Below, piece after piece: positions 43,036 to 52,345 of a DNA stretch of 64,000 bases (position 1 is the first letter of the stretch; each line of letters begins with the position of its first letter). The translations under genes were made by a program, and so were the position numbers. The DNA is from Streptomyces sp. ISL-66 (GTDB taxonomy: Bacteria; Actinomycetota; Actinomycetes; Streptomycetales; Streptomycetaceae): positions 1 to 64,000 of the forward strand of contig NZ_JAGGOW010000050.1 of the NCBI RefSeq assembly GCF_018614135.1. The letters run 5' to 3'. The notes under the pieces are model-generated. The model had not been told where the DNA came from, did not search any database, and saw only the letters and a program-made list of their open reading frames with translations.

Positions 43036-43983
43036 ATGGACGGCGCCACGGTCGTCTACGTACACGGCAACGGCAACAAGGTCCGCAAGGACCTGCTCAA
43101 GGCCCAGTGGGATAGAGCGCTGTTCGGCACGGACATGGGCGTGGCGTCCCGGATGGCCTACTGGGCACCGGTCCGGTACGGCACCCCCCTGCCCGACGAC
43201 GAGCCCGACCCGCTGGCCGGCGGCCCGCCGCCCGTCCGGGAACTCCCGGACGGGCGGGTGCCGCGGACGCCGGATGAGTTCATCGAGCACACGCTCCGCG
43301 AGGCGCGCCGGAGGGCGGGTCCGGCGCTCGGGAAACGGTCGGCGCAGGCCGGGGAGGAGGAACTGGCGCACTGGCTGGCGAGGATGACGTATGCGGCGGA
43401 GACCCTCGGACGGGCCGAGGACGCGCTGCCCGCACCGGCCCCATCAGATCTCTCCGAAGCGCTGCCGCTCCCGCCCTTCATGCGCGCGCCCGTCTTCGAG
43501 CTGCTGGTGAAGCTCACATTCGAAGATGTGTACGCATACTTCTTCGGCGGGGTCGGCGAGGCGATGCGCGAGGTCGTCCGCGGCGAGCTGGCCGGCGTGC
43601 GCGACGGGCCGCTCGTCGTGCTGGGGCACAGCCTCGGCTCGGTCATCGCCTACGAGGTGCTCCGCGAGGAGCGACGCGACGTCACCCTGCTCGTCACCGC
43701 GGGATGCCCTCTCGGCATCACCGAAGTCCAGGACCGGCTCGCGCTCCCGACGGCGGTCCCGGCGGGTGTGGCGGCCTGGTCCAACGTCTCGGACCTGCGG
43801 GACTTGGTGGCGCTCGACCACTGGCTGCGGCCCGAGTACGGCCCGCCCGGCCTCGTCACCGACCATCTGGACAGGAACGCAAGCGAAAACCATCACGGCA
43901 TCGCCGAGTACCTGGGCAGCGCGACCGTCCAGCAGGGGCTGCGCGCGGTGTTCGGCCGCGTTGCGACGGACCGGGCAGGGTGA
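43036..43983 (+). CDS. Alpha/beta hydrolase (lipase/esterase-like)
   Basis: 315 residues from ATG 43036. The N-terminal strand and oxyanion region read ATVVYVHGNGNKVRKDLL. A helical lid-like insert (about 60-170) precedes the nucleophile elbow PLVVLGHSLGSVIAYEVL (Ser199). The acid is probably Asp256 in NVSDLRDLVALDHW and the His 286/287 in SENHHGIAEYL, the arrangement of PGAP1-like and other intracellular lipase-type hydrolases. No signal or membrane segment. Coupling to the nuclease (one-base gap) and a short 63-base distance to the STAND gene place it in the same transcription unit, suggesting a second effector or processing enzyme. Confidence 0.8.
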   Translation: MDGATVVYVHGNGNKVRKDLLKAQWDRALFGTDMGVASRMAYWAPVRYGTPLPDDEPDPLAGGPPPVRELPDGRVPRTPDEFIEHTLREARRRAGPALGKRSAQAGEEELAHWLARMTYAAETLGRAEDALPAPAPSDLSEALPLPPFMRAPVFELLVKLTFEDVYAYFFGGVGEAMREVVRGELAGVRDGPLVVLGHSLGSVIAYEVLREERRDVTLLVTAGCPLGITEVQDRLALPTAVPAGVAAWSNVSDLRDLVALDHWLRPEYGPPGLVTDHLDRNASENHHGIAEYLGSATVQQGLRAVFGRVATDRAG

Positions 43984-44046
43984 AACCATGACAGGTATCA
44001 GGCAGTCCGTCTTCCACGCCGCTAAGGTGGCCTGTGCAGGTGCGGT

Positions 44047-47000
44047 ATGTCTCCCAAGGATACCGAATGGGGACTCGTCACCGAAATGGTGCGGGACCAC
44101 TACTTCATTTCCGGCGAACCCCGACCCAAGCTGATCCGGTCCGGATTCTCACCCGAGTTCGTGAGCAGAATCCCACTGGGCAATATAAGCAGCGAGAATT
44201 CGGTCGCCCTGGTCGAGGCGGTTCGCAACAGCGACATCGAAACCCAACTTCTGCTGCTCAGCACGCTCGCGAGCGAGCCGACGCTGTCCATCCTCCCGGC
44301 CGGAACAGAGGCCACTCGCCTCATGAAGGAGCTGGAGGAGGCAGAACGGCTGCACATCTCACCGCAGGACTTCTTCCTCAGTCGCGTACTCAGCAACGGG
44401 TCCGAGGTGTTCATCGACCGGACGGACTTCAGGAAGCGGCTCCGAGAATTCCTTGAGAATCCTGACAAGACGGTTCTGGTCGTGGACGGTGAGCCGGACA
44501 GCGGGCGCTCCTACAGCTACAAACTGATACGACACATAGGCGATCACTGCAATTTCCGCCCGGTGCGGGTGACACTGGACCGGACCTCGACCGCCGAGCA
44601 GGTGGTCCAGCGGCTCGCCGAGTCCGTCGCGGACCCGACCCCTGCCCAATCGGCACCGGCCAACACGGCCCCCTCGCCATTGAATCCGACACAATTGAAT
44701 CCGACACAATTGAACGATCCGCTACCTGACATCGATGCGGCGGTGCACCGTGTCGTCAACCAGGCCACCACCGCGCAGGGGCGGTACTGGCTGGTGCTGG
44801 ACGACTGCGACAAGCTCGACGTCAATTCGGACGTCTGGGACTGCATCGGCAAACTGGCCCTGGCCATACACAGGCAGATACCGGCGCCCCCGGACGTACC
44901 GCCCCGGCTGGTACTGCTGGGCTACTCGCCGACGATGCGCCAGCTTCCGTATGAGATACGCAAGAACGAGGTCAGGGACACCACCCGGATCTTCGGCACC
45001 GACGATCTGCGGGAGTTCTTCCAGCAGTTCTTCACGGAGGCATCGACGCCCCCGGGCACGCAGCGGATAAACGACCTGGTGGAAACGACCGTTCCCGCCA
45101 TACTGAAGGCGTGTGAGTCCCCCGGCCCGGGCAGCTACATGCGCAAGGTCTCCACCGCGGCAGCGACGTCGGTCCGCCTCTACGGAGCGCTCACCGCCGG
45201 AGAGGACTTCGGCGCGCGCCTGAGCGAGCAGCTGAGCGCGGCGACCACCCCCGATCCCGCGGACGTGTCGGACCTGCGCAAGGCCTACCGGGAAGCGGCG
45301 TCCCTGATGAGCCGGTTCGCCCCCGCAGAGCTGAAGCTGCCCGGAGAGAAGGAGTCGACCGGGAAGGCCGGGGTGGAGCTGCTGCGCGACTGCCGGGCCG
45401 TCGGCGCTCGCGACACGGTCACCTGGGTACTCAAGTCGGAGGTCCGCGACACGGCGCTGCGCGGCTTCGCCGGTCCGGAACGGGCCCGCCTCGCCCTGCT
45501 GGCCAACTTGGAGCAGATCCCGCCCGGTCCGGGCCCGGAACGCACGGCGCTGGCCTACCTCGACGGCGCGCCACCGGACCTCGCCGACCAGAAGCTGGAC
45601 GAGCTGCCGCACACGTTGCAGGCGGTGTTGTGGCTCGCACAGGTCCCGGGCATCACCGGCATCCCGGAGAGCGGGGCGGTCCAGCAGCTGCTGGACCGGG
45701 CGCGGCTGATGGAGCCCCTCGAACGCCTCGGCCGCGGCTCCTTCGAGGGGCGCGCCGACGAACTCGCCCGGCTGAGCGCCTACATCGGACTGCCGACGTC
45801 GTTGCAGGACGAGTTCACCCGGGCGGTCGGCGCCGGCACGAAGCGGCCGGTGCTGGTCCATGGGCCGACCGGCGTCGGCAAGAGCGCTCTGCTCGCGGCC
45901 TTCCTGCGGGACAGCCTGCGTGACTTCCCCACCGCGTTCCCCTTCGCGTACGTCGACTTCGCACGGCCTACCCTCTCGGCGCGCGAACCGGCCACGCTGA
46001 TCGCAGAGATGGCCCGGCAGCTCGGCGTCCAGTTCCCGGAGCACCACGCCGATTTCGACGCCCTGGCGCATGCGTGCGAGGAGACCGTCGACCTCCAACG
46101 GGCCGAAGAGGGCACGATCGACGAGCTCTACGGTCTCGCCACCACCCGAGCGACGATGGCACGGCTCTCCGAGTCGGGGATACACGCCTTGGCCGGTGCG
46201 CGCGAGGGCATGCTGGCGGCGCAGCTTGCGACACTCGTCGTCCAGGCGGTGGGGGTACCCGCGGCAAAGCAGCCGCCCCTGGTGCTCGTGATCGACTCCT
46301 TCGAGGAGGCCCAGTACAGCGGTTCCCCCGAGCTCGGCCGGATGTGGGGTCTCTGGTCAGCGCTCCAGAAGGTGCACCCGCGGCTGCGGACCGTCGTCGC
46401 CGGGCGGCTGCTGAAGCAGCATCCGGCCCGGCTGGTCGAGCCCCTGACCATCGAGCTGAACGACCTCGACCCGGAGGCCTCCGTGGCCCTCCTGGTCTCC
46501 TGCGGGGTGGCCGACGAACGGCTCGCCGAGAAGCTCGCCGACCGCGTGGGCGGGAATCCCCTGAGCCTGAAGCTGGCGGCGCGGGCAGCCGAGCAGGAGG
46601 GCCACCGGGTCGAATCGCTGAACGAACTGATCGAGAGCCTGCCCCGGCGGCGCTTCCGCTTCTTCGGCAAGGTCGACCAGATGCTCGTCCAGGGGACCCT
46701 CTACGAGCGGATCCTGTGGCACATCGGGGACTTGGAGGTTCGTGCCCTGGCCCAGGCCGCAATGGCGCTGCGGATCATCACCCCCGGACTGATCCGGGAC
46801 GTCCTCGCCGAGCCGTGCGGACTGACCGTGGACTCGGATCTGAAGGCGGAGCGCCTCTTCGAGCTGTACTCCCGGCTCGACCTGGTGGAATCCGACGGTC
46901 CGGGAATCCTACGCCACCGGGCCGATCTGCGCGCCACCATGCTGCGGCTGGCCGACCGCGCCCGCCCGGACGTGATGCGGGCGGTCGGGCGGCGGGCCGT

Positions 47001-48174
47001 CGCCTACTACGCGGCACGGGAAGGAGTGGAATCGCGGGCGGAGGAGATCTACCACCGGCTGCGGTTGAACGAGAGCCCGCGCGAGGTGGAACAGCGCTGG
47101 CTGCCCGGTGTCGACCGGTTCCTCGTCGGGGCCGACGAGGACATGGCGGGACGGTCCGCCGCGTACCTCGCCGGGCGGTTCGGTGGCCACATTCCGGACG
47201 AGGTGGTGGCGATGGCGGACCAGGAGGACTGGGAGCGCATCACCGCCCGCGAGGTGAAGGACCTGCTGTCGCAGGAGTACACCGCCGCGGCCGCGGCCCG
47301 GCTCGAGGGGCGCCGCCCGTGGACCTCGGGCAGCCCGCTGCACCCGCTGTGGGTCGACACCCTGGACCGGCTGGGCCGTCGTACCGAAGCCCGGGCGGCC
47401 GCCGACGCGTCCATGGAACGCGCGGGTAAGGACGGCTTCCCCGGACTGCAGCTGGAGCTGCTGCTCGTCTCGGCGCGGCTGGCCGAGGCGGACGGCGACC
47501 TCGGCGAGGCCGACGAGGACCTGGCCGAGGCCGAGGAGATCGCCACGGGCCTGGCCAAGGACTTCGAGGCGCTGGGCGCCCTCATGACCCGTGCACAGCT
47601 GGCGTCCCGCACCGGGGAACACGGTCAAGAGCTCAGGAGCAGACTCGCCGAGCGACTGCGGCGGCTGCCCGACGCGGAGCTCGTCCGGCAGCCCGCCCTG
47701 GTCCGTGCCGCGGTCGCCGAGGTCTCCCGCGACCACCCGCGGATCCTGGAACACGCCCTGGACGTCGTGGGCCTGCCGGAGACCGAGGACGAGGTCCTGG
47801 ACGCACTCGGCAAGGCGATCGCCGTCGTGATGGCCGACCGGCCCGAGCTGAGGGCCTCGCTCCGCAGCCTTCTGGAGGACTGCGCCGGCCCGCCCGACCG
47901 GGGGCCCGCGAGCGGCGCCACCCACGAGGAGGTACGGGACATGCTGCGCGAGGCACGTCGGCTCGGGACGCTCGATCGGCTCGCCGGGCGTCTTTTGGCC
48001 CTCGACGACCCGAGCGGCCGGCTCGTCTCGGCAGTGGCGGCGGCGATGGGCGCCGGTGCCGTCGCCCCCCGCCCGGACACACCCACGGGCGTGCGGCCGG
48101 TCCCGCCGGAGCCGGGCGGAGCGGACCCCACAGCAGAGAGCCCAGGCGAAGGGACCGGCCACAGAGCGGCCTGA
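44047..48174 (+). CDS. STAND protein with two NTPase modules and N-terminal adaptor-like domain
   Basis: 1375 residues from ATG 44047, AGGTG upstream. Residues 1-80 are a small helical domain (KDTEWGLVTEMVRDHYFISG, SVALVEAVRNSDIETQLLLL) of the size and place of effector-associated adaptor domains. The first NTPase-like module has a degenerate P-loop GEPDSGRSYSYK (about 147-158, Arg in place of Lys) and Walker B YWLVLDDCDKL. A second module has an intact Walker A VHGPTGVGKSALL (about 607-614) and Walker B LVLVIDSFEEAQ (about 744), followed by a winged-helix-like and TPR-like helical C-terminus (ELLLVSARLAEADGDLGEAD). A linker contains the repeated LNPTQ. Only six bases separate it from the protease gene. 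It is the likely sensor/switch of the locus. Confidence 0.85.
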   Translation: MSPKDTEWGLVTEMVRDHYFISGEPRPKLIRSGFSPEFVSRIPLGNISSENSVALVEAVRNSDIETQLLLLSTLASEPTLSILPAGTEATRLMKELEEAERLHISPQDFFLSRVLSNGSEVFIDRTDFRKRLREFLENPDKTVLVVDGEPDSGRSYSYKLIRHIGDHCNFRPVRVTLDRTSTAEQVVQRLAESVADPTPAQSAPANTAPSPLNPTQLNPTQLNDPLPDIDAAVHRVVNQATTAQGRYWLVLDDCDKLDVNSDVWDCIGKLALAIHRQIPAPPDVPPRLVLLGYSPTMRQLPYEIRKNEVRDTTRIFGTDDLREFFQQFFTEASTPPGTQRINDLVETTVPAILKACESPGPGSYMRKVSTAAATSVRLYGALTAGEDFGARLSEQLSAATTPDPADVSDLRKAYREAASLMSRFAPAELKLPGEKESTGKAGVELLRDCRAVGARDTVTWVLKSEVRDTALRGFAGPERARLALLANLEQIPPGPGPERTALAYLDGAPPDLADQKLDELPHTLQAVLWLAQVPGITGIPESGAVQQLLDRARLMEPLERLGRGSFEGRADELARLSAYIGLPTSLQDEFTRAVGAGTKRPVLVHGPTGVGKSALLAAFLRDSLRDFPTAFPFAYVDFARPTLSAREPATLIAEMARQLGVQFPEHHADFDALAHACEETVDLQRAEEGTIDELYGLATTRATMARLSESGIHALAGAREGMLAAQLATLVVQAVGVPAAKQPPLVLVIDSFEEAQYSGSPELGRMWGLWSALQKVHPRLRTVVAGRLLKQHPARLVEPLTIELNDLDPEASVALLVSCGVADERLAEKLADRVGGNPLSLKLAARAAEQEGHRVESLNELIESLPRRRFRFFGKVDQMLVQGTLYERILWHIGDLEVRALAQAAMALRIITPGLIRDVLAEPCGLTVDSDLKAERLFELYSRLDLVESDGPGILRHRADLRATMLRLADRARPDVMRAVGRRAVAYYAAREGVESRAEEIYHRLRLNESPREVEQRWLPGVDRFLVGADEDMAGRSAAYLAGRFGGHIPDEVVAMADQEDWERITAREVKDLLSQEYTAAAAARLEGRRPWTSGSPLHPLWVDTLDRLGRRTEARAAADASMERAGKDGFPGLQLELLLVSARLAEADGDLGEADEDLAEAEEIATGLAKDFEALGALMTRAQLASRTGEHGQELRSRLAERLRRLPDAELVRQPALVRAAVAEVSRDHPRILEHALDVVGLPETEDEVLDALGKAIAVVMADRPELRASLRSLLEDCAGPPDRGPASGATHEEVRDMLREARRLGTLDRLAGRLLALDDPSGRLVSAVAAAMGAGAVAPRPDTPTGVRPVPPEPGGADPTAESPGEGTGHRAA
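44679..44708 (+). repeat. 15-bp tandem duplication in the STAND linker
   Basis: ATTGAATCCGACACA occurs twice in tandem (44679-44693, 44694-44708) and begins a third time, encoding LNPTQ-LNPTQ-LN. Being in frame, it lengthens a flexible Pro/Ala/Thr-rich linker between the degenerate P-loop and its Walker B region. Confidence 0.85.
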
Positions 48175-48180
48175 TCGACC

Positions 48181-49311
48181 ATGAGCCACACGTATCTCTC
48201 CCAGGACGACCTCAAAGAGCTGCGGGACACGGCGGTGGAAGCAGGACTGGCGGAGCCGTCACTGCGGAGCCTGCTGTTCGCGGGCATCCTCCCGAAGTAC
48301 CGAGCCACACTGCCGGTCATCGCGGCGCCCGGCCCGCAGATCCAATCGGACCTCGGCGACATGAACCGGGTGGAGCGACTCATCGACGGCACCGTGCCGC
48401 TGGCCATCTGGCTCCGTAACGCCGCCGACCAGCTCACCGACGCCGCCCCCCGCGACGTGATCCTGAAGGCACTGGACCGAGTGGCGCGCGACGCGGCCGG
48501 TGAACCCGACGTGGCGCCCGATGTTCCCACCGGGGAATCCAAGGAAGAGATCATCTTCCGCGACGACACCGTGCCCTTCGACTTCCTGAGCGCCGGAGCG
48601 CTGGCCGGCACCTCGGTCGCCCGTATCAAGGTGCTGCCGTACCAGGGGGGCGCCCTGCTCCAGCCGCTGGCGCTGCCCCACAACGGCACGGGCTGGCTCA
48701 TCGCCCCCGACCTGCTCGTCACCAACCACCACGTGGTCAACGCCCGCACGCGCGCCGACGGCCAGCAGCAGGTGGCGGGCCCGGTGGACCTCCGGCTCCA
48801 GGCCCAGGGATCGCGCTCCCGGTTCGACTACCTGAGCGAGGACGACGCGGACACCGAGGAGGCTCGGGCGAGCGAACTCGTGGCCTGGGACGAGGAGCTC
48901 GACTACGCCGTGCTGCGCCTCACCGGAGCGCCGGCCCAGCACTTCCTCCGCGTCGCCACCGAGCCCCTGACGGTGGCCAAGGACACGCCGGTGGCGCTCA
49001 ACATCATTCAGCACCCGGGTGGCGAGCCGAAGCGGATCGCGCTGCGCAACAATCTCGCCTTCGAGGCGGACGACCGGGACGTGCGCTACTTCACCGACAC
49101 CCGGGGCGGCTCCTCCGGCTCGCCGGTGCTCACCGACGACTGGACGGTGGTGGCCCTGCACCGCGGCACCCGGCGTGTGTCGGACGTCAGCTTCCAGGGC
49201 AAGAGCACGGCCTTCGTGAACGTCGGCACGCAACTGAGCGCCATCATGCGGCACCTGCAGGAGCACAACCCGAAGGTCCACGACGAGATCACCGCGGCCC
49301 AGTCACGCTGA
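48181..49311 (+). CDS. Trypsin-like protease with N-terminal helical adaptor-like domain
   Basis: 376 residues from ATG 48181, six bases after the STAND stop. Residues 1-105 form a helical domain (SQDDLKELRDTAVEAGLAEP, SLRSLLFAGILPKY...VERLIDGTVPLAIWLRNAAD). It has the pattern of effector-associated domains, which mediate homotypic contacts with STAND proteins. The trypsin domain has His184 (LVTNHHVVNA), Asp241 (ELDYAVLRL) and Ser312 (RGGSSGSPVL), so it should be active. No signal peptide, hence cytoplasmic. The adaptor-plus-protease architecture and tight coupling to the STAND gene make it the best candidate for the first enzyme triggered by the switch. Confidence 0.88.
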   Translation: MSHTYLSQDDLKELRDTAVEAGLAEPSLRSLLFAGILPKYRATLPVIAAPGPQIQSDLGDMNRVERLIDGTVPLAIWLRNAADQLTDAAPRDVILKALDRVARDAAGEPDVAPDVPTGESKEEIIFRDDTVPFDFLSAGALAGTSVARIKVLPYQGGALLQPLALPHNGTGWLIAPDLLVTNHHVVNARTRADGQQQVAGPVDLRLQAQGSRSRFDYLSEDDADTEEARASELVAWDEELDYAVLRLTGAPAQHFLRVATEPLTVAKDTPVALNIIQHPGGEPKRIALRNNLAFEADDRDVRYFTDTRGGSSGSPVLTDDWTVVALHRGTRRVSDVSFQGKSTAFVNVGTQLSAIMRHLQEHNPKVHDEITAAQSR

Positions 49312-49341
49312 CGCCGCGGCGACGACCACAGGAGGTGTGAC

Positions 49342-50415
49342 ATGCGCGGTGGGTCACCGGTGGCGACCGGGCCCGAGCAGATTTTCCGGGAAGATCTGCT
49401 GGAAGTGGCCGCACGCGTGCGCAGGGGACTGGACGCGGAGATCCCCGAGTCCGCCGAGGACCTTCCCCGTGAGGAGGAGGCGGCCGCGCAGATCGGCCGC
49501 GCCGCCAGGGAGGAGCGCGCCAGGGTGCTGGCGGCCGGTGTGCACGGGCTGGAGAAGCTGGCTGCGGGCCGCAGGGGCGATGTCGACGAGGACGAGTACT
49601 TCGGGATGGAGGCGATCGTCCTGCTCGAAGGCCGCCCCGCGATCCTGGTCCAGGGCCAGGACTTCGCCTCGCAGCCGGGCGACTGGGCCCTGCTGGACGG
49701 GCAGCGGCCGGGCATCCGGAAATCGATCGAGCGGGTCGGCCGGGTGGAGGTCTCCGGCCACGCGGAGCTGGACTGGCTGGGCACCGGTTTCCTGGTCTCA
49801 CCGTTCGCCGTGATGACCAACCGGCATGTCGCGGCCGAGTTCAGCCGTGCGGACGGCCAGGGCGGTTTCACCTTCCGCCAGGGCATGGGTGTCCGCATCG
49901 ACACGGCGGAAGAACTCGGCGCGCCCCCCACCGACGAATCGTTCGAGTTCAAGGTCACCGAGGTCATCGGCATCCACCAGGACGTCGACATGGCACTGCT
50001 GCGGGTGTCCCCGTCGACGCGCGGCGGCAGGCCGTTGCCGACGCCGCTGCCGGTCGCGGCCGACGCTCCTGCGGACCTGCAGGGCCGGGCCGTGTACGTG
50101 GTCGGCTATCCGGCGGCGGACGGCCGGCGCAACGAGCCGGAGGCCATGAGCCGCATCTTCATGGACATTTACAACGTGAAGCGGCTCCAGCCGGGCACCG
50201 CGACGGCGCTGGTCCCGGACGGGCCCGGGTTCACCATGACGCACGACTGCTCCACGCTCGGCGGCAACAGCGGCTCCCCCGTCTTCGACCTGGCCGACCA
50301 CCGGGTGCTCGGCCTCCACTTCGGCGGCCGGTTCAGGTCGGGCAACTTCGCCGTACCGCTGTTCCAGCTGACGGACGACCCGCTGCTGGAGCGCGCGGAG
50401 GTCAACTGGGTGTAG
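49342..50415 (+). CDS. Second trypsin-like protease of the locus
   Basis: 357 residues from ATG 49342, with a strong ribosome site CAGGAGGTG and a 30-base gap after the preceding protease. Residues 1-130 include acidic, Ala-rich helices (PEQIFREDLLEVAARVRRGL, REERARVLAAGVHGLEKLAA). The protease domain follows: TGFLVSPFAVMTNRHVAAEF (His162), HQDVDMALLRV (Asp216) and TLGGNSGSPVFDLADHRVLG (Ser310). All catalytic residues are intact, and it is cytoplasmic by sequence. It resembles the upstream protease only in the catalytic domain; the N-terminal extension differs, so it may be a downstream member of a cascade or recognise another partner. Confidence 0.87.
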   Translation: MRGGSPVATGPEQIFREDLLEVAARVRRGLDAEIPESAEDLPREEEAAAQIGRAAREERARVLAAGVHGLEKLAAGRRGDVDEDEYFGMEAIVLLEGRPAILVQGQDFASQPGDWALLDGQRPGIRKSIERVGRVEVSGHAELDWLGTGFLVSPFAVMTNRHVAAEFSRADGQGGFTFRQGMGVRIDTAEELGAPPTDESFEFKVTEVIGIHQDVDMALLRVSPSTRGGRPLPTPLPVAADAPADLQGRAVYVVGYPAADGRRNEPEAMSRIFMDIYNVKRLQPGTATALVPDGPGFTMTHDCSTLGGNSGSPVFDLADHRVLGLHFGGRFRSGNFAVPLFQLTDDPLLERAEVNWV

Positions 50416-50442
50416 AAGGGGCCGCCGGATGGCCGGAGGCCC

Positions 50443-50479
50443 GTCACGAAACATCGAGGTCCATCATGAAACATCGAGG
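50443..50479. repeat. Two near-identical 16-bp copies, 20-bp period
   Basis: TCACGAAACATCGAGG (50444-50459) and TCATGAAACATCGAGG (50464-50479) differ by one base. They lie just downstream of the last protease gene. A slippage duplication or a protein-binding tandem site are both possible. Confidence 0.6.
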
Positions 50480-50494
50480 CGAGGTACCGCGCGT

Positions 50495-50713
50495 TCACGG
50501 CGTGGTGATGGGTTCGCCGTCGTGCGCGCCGTCAACACAGGTCCATAGGCCGGTGCTGGAGTCGTACTGCACCTTTCCCACCTTGTCCGCGACGCACTCC
50601 GGTCCGGTGACAGCCGGCGCGGCAACCGGTACGGCAGCCGACGCTACGGGGACGGCGGCGCCGAAAGCGGCCAGTACGAGTGCGGCGGTGCATCCGAGAA
50701 TCCGGCTACGCAT
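50495..50713 (-). CDS. Small secreted protein
   Basis: ATG 50713 (MRSRILGCTAALVLAAFGAA) is preceded by AGAGGAG; the longer in-frame start at 50746 has no ribosome site. The 72-residue precursor has a Sec signal ending near ASA. The short mature chain has two Cys (GPECVADKVGKVQYDSS, TGLWTCVDGAHDGEPI), likely one disulfide. No family is recognised. It converges on the protease operon. Confidence 0.65.
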   Translation of the reverse strand: MRSRILGCTAALVLAAFGAAVPVASAAVPVAAPAVTGPECVADKVGKVQYDSSTGLWTCVDGAHDGEPITTP

Positions 50714-50853
50714 GGGAGCTCCTCTCAGGACGAGCGACACCAACACATCAACTCCAGCTTCGTCCTGCGCGGCCTTGATCGCACCCTGATACCGGGGTGC
50801 CCAGAAGACTTGCGCAGGAAGCGCGTTCAGCGGGAAGGGAGCACTCTGGTGTC

Positions 50854-52251
50854 ATGGCGAACACACCCGAAGTAGCCGTCGGGGCGCCTGATGACCTCGG
50901 CTTGCGGACAGTCGTAATCGACGGGAACCGCGCGGGAACGGCCCGGTCTCCCGCGGAGCTTCGAAGGACCCTGGACCGCGCTGGTGTTTCGATCGGGCAT
51001 CGTGACATCCAATGGCTCGGCGGAGACTGCGGTGTCTGGCCGGACCGGCCAGTCCGGCGACTGGCCATCGGCCTCCTCATGTTCTTCGGATTCCTCGCGA
51101 CCACATACCCGCTGTTCCAGATCGGCATATCGGACAGCGGCAACGCACTGACCTACGGCGGACGGATCGCGGGAGTCACCGTCCTCGTCGCGTCTCTGGT
51201 GGAGCTGGCTGCCGCCGGCGCGGCGATCGACTACTGGGGCAAGCGGCGATGGCGCTACTCGGGGGTGGTCGTTCTGGCCGGAGTCGTCCTCGCCCTCCTC
51301 TGTGGAATAACCCTCCTCCTGCTGCAGATAGGTGAGCGTTTCACCGGCTACACCGTGATCGGGATCGCCCTGTGCGTATGGTCTGTGGCGGCCCTGGCCG
51401 GCCTGATCAAGCTGCGGGCGTGGAAAGGCCTGCGCAATCCCAAGACGATCGCGATCGGCGTGATCATCTCGACGCTCCTGGCCGGCGCCAATCTGGCGTA
51501 TTCACAGATCTATCTTCCCTACGTGAGAACCCCGCTGATACAGAGCGGGGCCGAGTTCAAAGAGTCGAGCATGAAAGAGGGAGGGTCGCTGCTCGTGACG
51601 GTCCGTCTGTACGTGAAGAACTCGGGCCAGGTTCCCGTCTACATCCTCGACAGCAAGTACTGGATCCATGGCGGGCCCGCGAACACCAGACCACCCGACA
51701 AGGCCGACGCCGCATTCAAATTGATCTACGACGGCGCCTTTGTCACACCGGTGGGCAGCGTTTTGAATCCGGGCGAGGAGGCCGCACAGGACATTGTCAT
51801 CGAGATAAAGGATCCCGAGAAACTCAAGCACACGTACGAAGCCATCAGGGCGCAGACGGAAGTGTACGTGATCCGGAAGGACAGAACGAAGATGCCCGCC
51901 TCGTACGAGCGTTCGGGGACCGGCGGCAAGAAACTGGCCGAAGAGGCCAAGAAAGAGCACGGATATCCTGTCGGAACGAATTACAGATACCGATCCGAGA
52001 TCTCGAACAGCAGTGAGATCCTGAACGTGACCCGGGGTCGGCAACGGATAACGGTGTTCAGAGTGAACAGTGGCGACTGGCCGAGCGTCGTCATGGACAT
52101 ATCGCCGCCGGAAGACCGGATCGTATTCGATCCCCTGAATCCCTATGCCAAAGATGACATGAACGACCGGTACGACCTGTCGGCGGTGCGCGGCTCCACG
52201 ATGCAGACGCCCTATCTGGAGCTCTTGGAGAAGGCCAGCTCAACCGAATAG
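50854..52251 (+). CDS. Membrane protein of unknown function
   Basis: 465 residues from ATG 50854. After an N-terminal soluble stretch of about 70 residues come five hydrophobic helices: RRLAIGLLMFFGFLATTYPL, GVTVLVASLVELAAAGAAID, VVVLAGVVLALLCGITLLLL, VIGIALCVWSVAALAGLIKL and TIAIGVIISTLLAGANLAY. The C-terminal half is a beta-rich soluble domain (GSLLVTVRLYVKNSGQVPVY, LNPGEEAAQDIVIEIKD), reminiscent of Ig-like sandwich folds. No catalytic motif. Base composition of the C-terminal part is a little less GC-rich than neighbours. Function unknown; it may have been acquired with the flanking protease island. Confidence 0.75.
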   Translation: MANTPEVAVGAPDDLGLRTVVIDGNRAGTARSPAELRRTLDRAGVSIGHRDIQWLGGDCGVWPDRPVRRLAIGLLMFFGFLATTYPLFQIGISDSGNALTYGGRIAGVTVLVASLVELAAAGAAIDYWGKRRWRYSGVVVLAGVVLALLCGITLLLLQIGERFTGYTVIGIALCVWSVAALAGLIKLRAWKGLRNPKTIAIGVIISTLLAGANLAYSQIYLPYVRTPLIQSGAEFKESSMKEGGSLLVTVRLYVKNSGQVPVYILDSKYWIHGGPANTRPPDKADAAFKLIYDGAFVTPVGSVLNPGEEAAQDIVIEIKDPEKLKHTYEAIRAQTEVYVIRKDRTKMPASYERSGTGGKKLAEEAKKEHGYPVGTNYRYRSEISNSSEILNVTRGRQRITVFRVNSGDWPSVVMDISPPEDRIVFDPLNPYAKDDMNDRYDLSAVRGSTMQTPYLELLEKASSTE

Positions 52252-52345
52252 GGCGTTGCACCGGCGTATCCGGCCAAGAACACCGCGAACCCCCGAGCGT
52301 TGACGAACACTCAACCGTCGGTCCTCTTATCACAGGAGGTGTTCC

